Shown: one piece after another, positions 6,339 through 9,167 of the stretch
Layout of the letters: every line of letters begins with the position of its first letter
How positions within the stretch are numbered: the first letter of the stretch is position 1
DNA from: Candidatus Zixiibacteriota bacterium
GTDB taxonomy: Bacteria > Zixibacteria > MSB-5A5 > GN15 > JAAZOE01
Assembly: GCA_028700875.1 (NCBI GenBank)
Contig: JAQVRW010000103.1
Span: forward strand, 1 to 9,167
Reading direction: 5' to 3'
Length of the DNA: 9,167 bases
Made by a program: the position numbers and the translations under genes
Notes under the pieces: model-generated
What the model was told of the DNA's origin: nothing
The model's input: the letters and a program-made list of their open reading frames with translations, nothing else
Databases searched by the model: none

Positions 6339-6364
6339 GCCCGCGCAGTAACGGCGGGCCACCC
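6339..6364. repeat. Hairpin with CCACCC tail
   Basis: GCCCGC (6339-6344) pairs with GCGGGC (6354-6359) across a 9-base loop and is followed by CACCC (6360-6364). The stem is unrelated to the AAGCC modules but ends in the same tail. Confidence 0.5.
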
Positions 6365-6536
6365 GGCCGATTTTTGACCGCGCTCAGTACCCAGACGTAT
6401 AGAACCTGATGGTTTCATCTGATAAAGAGGACGGATTCGTAATCACCATCAAAGTGGTGTGGATTTTTGGGGGGAATTAATAACGGGAACCCAATCCGTC
6501 GTAGCGGGGCAGACCGCCGATCCGTATCTATACTCA
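6365..6536. other. Non-coding spacer before the DUF262-HEPN cassette
   Basis: No gene seen. A weak hairpin CACCA-TCAAAG-TGGTG (6444-6459) followed by ATTTTT (6463-6468) could be a poor terminator. The rest is unique sequence without recognisable structure. Confidence 0.4.
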
Positions 6537-6565
6537 TTGACAAAGATGCTTTGTGCAACTATACT
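6537..6565 (+). promoter_or_regulatory. Near-consensus sigma70 promoter of the DUF262-HEPN cassette
   Basis: TTGACA (6537-6542), spacer of exactly 17 bases, TATACT (6560-6565): perfect -35 and 5 of 6 at -10. Transcription should begin near 6572, leaving a leader of about 60 bases before the ATG at 6633. No competing promoter of this quality lies nearby. Confidence 0.75.
6540..6554. promoter_or_regulatory. Candidate operator palindrome inside the promoter
   Basis: ACAAAG (6540-6545) - ATG - CTTTGT (6549-6554) is a perfect inverted repeat covering the -35 end and the spacer. With one bulged base it extends outwards (TTG at 6537-6539, CAA at 6556-6558). A bound protein would block RNA polymerase, so autorepression by a cassette product is plausible. 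Inference from position. Confidence 0.4.
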
Positions 6566-6632
6566 TTAATGTCCATAAATATCTTAAGGCGAAAACATGA
6601 CGGTCTATGAACAATAAAACAAAGGGCAATCT

Positions 6633-7697
6633 ATGCTTACCCAGGGAATCCAAAAGACCTTGTATAAAGTATCTGATTTTATTTCATGGCAGAAATCTGA
6701 CAGCCTAATACTTTCGCCAAAATTCCAACGTAGGGCGGTGTGGAAGCCGGGCGCAAAGTCCTATCTAATTGATACAATTGTCCGAGGTTGGCCGATTCCC
6801 ATTATATTCTTGCGTGATATACGAACCGATTTGAACCAAATCGAACCGAAGCGCGAGGTGGTAGATGGGCAGCAACGATTGCGCACTATAATAGGTTTCA
6901 TTGCCCCGAATCTTTTGAAGGATTTCAATCCCGAGTTCGATTCCTTTACGGTAAAGAAGACGCACAATAAAGATATTGCCGGTAAGCGATTCAAAGATCT
7001 TGACGATGCTACAAAGCGGGCGATTCTTGATTATGAATTCAGCGTTCATGTATTGTCGTCCAATGTAGACGATAGAGAGATAATACAAATATTCCGTAGG
7101 ATGAATTCGACTAATTATGCGCTAACCAAACAAGAAATAAGAAACGCCACGTATCACGGCGAATTTAAGACTTCAGTATTTGGGCTGGCTGAAGAACAGC
7201 TCCAGCGCTGGATAGCATGGGGGACGTTCTCCAATGACAATATTGCACGTATGGTTGAAGTCGAACATACAACAGAATGTGTAATAGCTATTATGGAGGG
7301 GAAGATAAGTGGAAAATCGAATCGTCATATTGAGACCGCATATAAGAATTTTGATGAGACATTTCCTAATAGGACCGAAATTGAACGCCGATTTAGGACG
7401 GTTATGAATGAAATAGATAAAGGATTTTCACAGTACGCCGCAACGTTTAAATTTGTCGATAGGCGACTCATATACATATTCTTCTTCTACGTGTACTCCC
7501 TAGTCTACAGCGGACATATGACCACACTAAAACGCGTTAAACCTCGTTCATTGGCTCAAAAAGAGATTACACGTATATTGCGCTTAAGTGATAAAATAAG
7601 TGAGGAACGGGCGGGAACGGATGTCCTTGAATCGGCTGCACGGCGAACGACGAATCCCAAAGAACGCGGTATTCTACTCCAATATTTGAAGGGATAA
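6633..7697 (+). CDS. DUF262 (GmrSD N-terminal, ParB-like) protein
   Basis: A 354-residue cytoplasmic protein; ATG 6633 has AAAGGG (6621-6626) 6 bases upstream. DUF262 landmarks are clear: SPKFQRRAVWKPGAKSYLID (28-47, the aQR.yvW...l..LI.Si element), PIPIIFLRD (54-62), EVVDGQQRLRTI (75-86, with the hallmark DGQQR at 78-82) and IFRRMNSTNYALTKQEIRNA (153-172, the F.R.N..g..Lt.qE.rna element). In GmrSD and SspE this domain is a ParB-like NTPase or nucleotide sensor linked to a DUF1524 HNH nuclease. Here no HNH motif is visible; the C-terminal half is alpha-helical and basic. The HEPN gene starts 3 bases after its stop, so the two are translated together. Base composition and codon use (many ATA, AAT, GAT) are AT-richer than the genes to the left, suggesting transfer. 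Likely the sensor or control part of a defence or toxin-antitoxin type unit. Confidence 0.9.
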   Translation: MLTQGIQKTLYKVSDFISWQKSDSLILSPKFQRRAVWKPGAKSYLIDTIVRGWPIPIIFLRDIRTDLNQIEPKREVVDGQQRLRTIIGFIAPNLLKDFNPEFDSFTVKKTHNKDIAGKRFKDLDDATKRAILDYEFSVHVLSSNVDDREIIQIFRRMNSTNYALTKQEIRNATYHGEFKTSVFGLAEEQLQRWIAWGTFSNDNIARMVEVEHTTECVIAIMEGKISGKSNRHIETAYKNFDETFPNRTEIERRFRTVMNEIDKGFSQYAATFKFVDRRLIYIFFFYVYSLVYSGHMTTLKRVKPRSLAQKEITRILRLSDKISEERAGTDVLESAARRTTNPKERGILLQYLKG

Positions 7698-7700
7698 AGA

Positions 7701-8318
7701 ATGCCAAGAAGGACTGTTTCTCTTGCTGTCAAATTTAGGCAAGTCACCGCGCAGCTTGAAGGCACGCGCAGTCAAATGGAAATGCTACTGCGGAAGAAAG
7801 ATATAACGATAGACGATATAAATCATGTGTATGTAGGATTATTCATCGAGGTATGCACGCATTTCGAGGCTCTTATTGAAGACCTTTTTGTTGGTCTTGT
7901 TGCAGGAGATCTTTATTCGAATGGCATTCCGGTGAAGAGGAATATAATCATTAAACCCGCTTCGAACGCCCGCGTCGCCATATTTCAGGGGAAGCAGTAC
8001 CTTGATTGGCTTCCTTTTGAGGACCGTACCTTGCCGAGGGCGAAGATATATTTTAATCAAGGGTTGCCCTTCAGCGATCTCGCAAAACCGCAATTAAATA
8101 TGTTAGACCGGTACTTTATAATTCGTAACGCCATAGCGCATAAGAGTCGCGTTGCCAAGGACAGATTCCAAACTCAGATTCAGGATATGCCTCTTCTTCC
8201 ACAGGAAAAGACGCCCGCAGGATATTTACGGAGTATTCCGAATTCCAGCACTGGGTTGACCCAATATGAACTTTGTGTCTTGGAGTTTGTAGGGATGGCT
8301 GATACTATATGCAAATAG
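7701..8318 (+). CDS. HEPN-domain protein, predicted RNase, partner of DUF262
   Basis: A 205-residue protein with AAGGG (7689-7693) ahead of ATG 7701. It is mostly alpha-helical. Residues 40-66 (INHVYVGLFIEVCTHFEALIEDLFVGL) fit the first long HEPN helix with its 'fE.hhe.lf' pattern; residues 132-148 (LNMLDRYFIIRNAIAHKS) fit the second, with R142-N143-A-I-A-H147, the Rx4H motif of catalytic HEPN ribonucleases, including the polar residue after Arg. The arrangement resembles the MAE_28990/RiboL-PSP type HEPN families known from conflict systems. A membrane segment is absent. Its place directly behind a DUF262 gene, with 3 bases between, suggests a toxin or effector whose activity is held or released by the DUF262 protein. 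Which of the two is limiting, and the trigger, cannot be read from sequence. Confidence 0.8.
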   Translation: MPRRTVSLAVKFRQVTAQLEGTRSQMEMLLRKKDITIDDINHVYVGLFIEVCTHFEALIEDLFVGLVAGDLYSNGIPVKRNIIIKPASNARVAIFQGKQYLDWLPFEDRTLPRAKIYFNQGLPFSDLAKPQLNMLDRYFIIRNAIAHKSRVAKDRFQTQIQDMPLLPQEKTPAGYLRSIPNSSTGLTQYELCVLEFVGMADTICK

Positions 8319-8339
8319 AAGGTGACGTACGTTACCTTC
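8318..8339. promoter_or_regulatory. 22-bp palindrome at the end of the cassette
   Basis: GAAGGTGACGT (8318-8328) and ACGTTACCTTC (8329-8339) form an inverted repeat with one mismatch (a G-T pair in RNA) and no loop; it begins on the last base of the HEPN stop codon. No T-run follows, so it is a poor intrinsic terminator. A dimer binding site, a 3'-end stabiliser, or a recombination site are all possible. Confidence 0.5.
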
Positions 8340-8499
8340 GCTGAGGCGCGTTCCTGCTACTTGGTTAAATTCCCCACCAAAATCAACATCACATTATTGG
8401 CAAAAACGGGTACGGCCCAATCAATTGAGGAGCTATCGAGGAGATGCCTGTGCTTCTGTGCCGTCATCATTATTTTGCCCACCAGACAAGTAAAGAGAT
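8340..8499. other. Unique non-coding spacer
   Basis: About 160 bases after the cassette with intermediate base composition and no gene, promoter or hairpin that I can support. It leads into the dense palindrome cluster. Confidence 0.4.
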
Positions 8500-8542
8500 G
8501 TCGGGTTTCTCTCCGCCACGGCGGATCGGAACGCCGACCTAC
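8500..8542 (-). repeat. REP-like palindrome with GTAG foot
   Basis: Inner stem TCCGCC-AC-GGCGGA (8512-8525) inside an outer stem GTCGG (8500-8504) / CCGAC (8534-8538). On the minus strand it begins GTAGGTCGG (CTAC at 8539-8542 on the plus strand). GTAG at the foot of a hairpin is the signature of REP sequences moved by RAYT-type transposases. Confidence 0.6.
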
Positions 8543-8556
8543 TTTTCCATATTGTT

Positions 8557-8579
8557 GAACGCCAGGGCGTTCGACCTAC
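8557..8579 (-). repeat. REP-like hairpin with GTAG foot
   Basis: GAACGCC-AG-GGCGTTC (8557-8572) followed by GACCTAC (8573-8579), so GTAGGTC precedes the stem on the minus strand. It shares the CGACCTAC end with the element finishing at 8542, although the stems differ. Confidence 0.6.
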
Positions 8580-8599
8580 GGTCTCCCGGCAGGTGTGGA

Positions 8600-8614
8600 T
8601 CCGCCGCGGGCGGA
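8600..8614. repeat. TCCGCC hairpin, copy 2
   Basis: TCCGCC-GCG-GGCGGA. The same six-base stem occurs at 8512-8525 (loop AC) and 8694-8708 (loop GGA), spaced about 90 bases apart. Confidence 0.55.
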
Positions 8615-8626
8615 CCGCCCACAAAA

Positions 8627-8651
8627 CGCACCCCTAAAGGGGTGCGCCACC
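8627..8651. repeat. Hairpin with CCACC tail
   Basis: CGCACCCCT (8627-8635), loop AA, AGGGGTGCG (8638-8646): perfect 9-bp stem, followed by CCACC (8647-8651). Confidence 0.65.
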
Positions 8652-8693
8652 AATCAAATCGAGGGGTCGGGATGTTTTCGCGGCGGACGGGGA

Positions 8694-8708
8694 TCCGCCG
8701 GAGGCGGA
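8694..8708. repeat. TCCGCC hairpin, copy 3
   Basis: TCCGCC-GGA-GGCGGA, same stem as at 8512 and 8600 with a different loop. Confidence 0.55.
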
Positions 8709-8728
8709 ACCGCGCACGGGAGCAGGAC

Positions 8729-8751
8729 GGGTCGGGAAACCCGACCCCTAC
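8729..8751 (-). repeat. REP-like hairpin GGGTCGGG with GTAG foot
   Basis: GGGTCGGG-AAA-CCCGACCC (8729-8747), followed at once by CTAC (8748-8751), i.e. GTAG directly at the stem base on the minus strand. Confidence 0.6.
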
Positions 8752-8811
8752 AGAGGTACATCCGTCGGAGGACATGTGGTCGGGAAAGGATTCACGGCCG
8801 CGCAGGAGAGA

Positions 8812-8842
8812 CACCCACAAGCCAAAGGCTTGGGGGGGGCAC
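8812..8842. repeat. Degraded AAGCC hairpin module
   Basis: Keeps AAGCC-AAA-GGCTT and the flanking C-run and G-run, but two outer pairs are broken and the right arm has extra G residues. It is a decayed relative of the modules at 6062, 6292 and 9134. Confidence 0.5.
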
Positions 8843-8884
8843 AGGCGGGGTAGAGAGAATATTTGTATATGGCGAACATGGAAT

Positions 8885-8908
8885 CCCGACCCAGAGGGTC
8901 GGGGCACC
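8885..8908. repeat. Hairpin CCCGACCC with GCACC tail
   Basis: CCCGACCC-AGA-GGGTCGGG (8885-8903), then GGCACC. The stem is the same as at 8729 in opposite order of arms, but this copy ends in the CACC-type tail and not in CTAC. Confidence 0.6.
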
Positions 8909-8953
8909 AAGGGAGATATTTTGGTCGGAGGAGGATTCCCGACTGCGCGGCAA

Positions 8954-8976
8954 CCCCAGACAAATGTCCGGGGCAC
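8954..8976. repeat. Hairpin with CAC tail
   Basis: CCCC-A-GACA (8954-8962), loop AA, TGTC-C-GGGG (8965-8973), one A-C mismatch, then CAC. Confidence 0.5.
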
Positions 8977-9030
8977 ACAGCAACGATGAAAAATGCGCGG
9001 GTTCATACCTCTCAGCAGGTGCCACTTGAA

Positions 9031-9067
9031 CCCACCCGTCGCCCGCCTTCGGCGGGCTGTGGGTGGG
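9031..9067. repeat. Long two-tier palindrome
   Basis: Inner stem GCCCGCC-TTC-GGCGGGC (9041-9057) and outer stem CCCACCC (9031-9037) / GGGTGGG (9061-9067), separated by a 3-by-3 internal loop. It would form a very stable structure; no T-run follows. Confidence 0.65.
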
Positions 9068-9094
9068 GTACCCGTTCCTAGCCGCTCAGGGAAA

Positions 9095-9118
9095 CCCGGG
9101 CGAACGTCCGGGCCACCC
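9095..9118. repeat. Hairpin with CCACCC tail
   Basis: CCCGGGCG (9095-9102), loop AA, CGTCCGGG (9105-9112; one G-T pair), followed by CCACCC (9113-9118). Confidence 0.6.
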
Positions 9119-9133
9119 GTCGCACAGTAAAGA

Positions 9134-9166
9134 CACCCCCAAGCCAAAAGCTTGGGGGTGCCACCC
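9134..9166. repeat. AAGCC hairpin module, copy 3
   Basis: CACCCCCAAGC (9134-9144), loop CAAAA, GCTTGGGGGTG (9150-9160), CCACCC (9161-9166). It is identical in stem, loop and tail to the copy at 6062, about 3 kb away on the other side of the DUF262-HEPN cassette. Confidence 0.85.
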
Positions 9167-9167
9167 A

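Noticed and set aside
8340..9167. Several overlapping open frames on both strands over the palindrome cluster
   Set aside because: All cross the hairpins, are Arg/Pro/Gly-rich and have no motifs; the DNA is explained by repeats.

Overview
The window is bacterial chromosome from a GC-rich organism that I read as a diderm. The evidence is three Sec-type or membrane genes at the left, one of them ending in an IPTL-CTERM surface-sorting motif, and a periplasmic-type solute-binding protein. The mix (IPTL-CTERM protein, a DivIVA-family protein beside YggS, many REP-like palindromes) would suit a candidate phylum such as Zixibacteria or a deltaproteobacterium-like lineage. That assignment is inference; there is no rRNA or other marker here.

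Layout. (1) 1-3260, minus strand: an IPTL-CTERM secreted protein cut by the window edge, a six-helix membrane protein resembling the N-terminal membrane half of apolipoprotein N-acyltransferase, and an ABC-type solute-binding protein (family 5) with an extra N-terminal beta-rich domain and a good sigma70-type promoter. (2) 3460-5553, plus strand: a compact housekeeping operon yggS - divIVA-family - purine nucleoside phosphorylase, closed by a strong intrinsic terminator. (3) 5620-6365: a non-coding stretch of three copies of a roughly 180-bp repeat interleaved with hairpin modules. (4) 6537-8339: an AT-richer two-gene cassette with its own near-consensus promoter and candidate operator. It encodes a DUF262/GmrSD-N (ParB-like, DGQQR motif) protein and a HEPN protein with an intact Rx4H RNase motif. 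(5) 8340-9167: no gene; about 650 bp packed with REP-like hairpins.

The most interesting content is the DUF262 + HEPN cassette. It looks like a two-component defence or toxin-antitoxin type unit in which a HEPN RNase stands in place of the HNH/DUF1524 nuclease that usually accompanies DUF262. It sits between two repeat-rich deserts and differs from its neighbours in base composition. The hairpin families are the second point of interest: stems of unrelated sequence share the same CCACCC-type 3' tail, two copies of one stem differ by a compensating base-pair change, and a separate set carries the GTAG foot typical of REP sequences.
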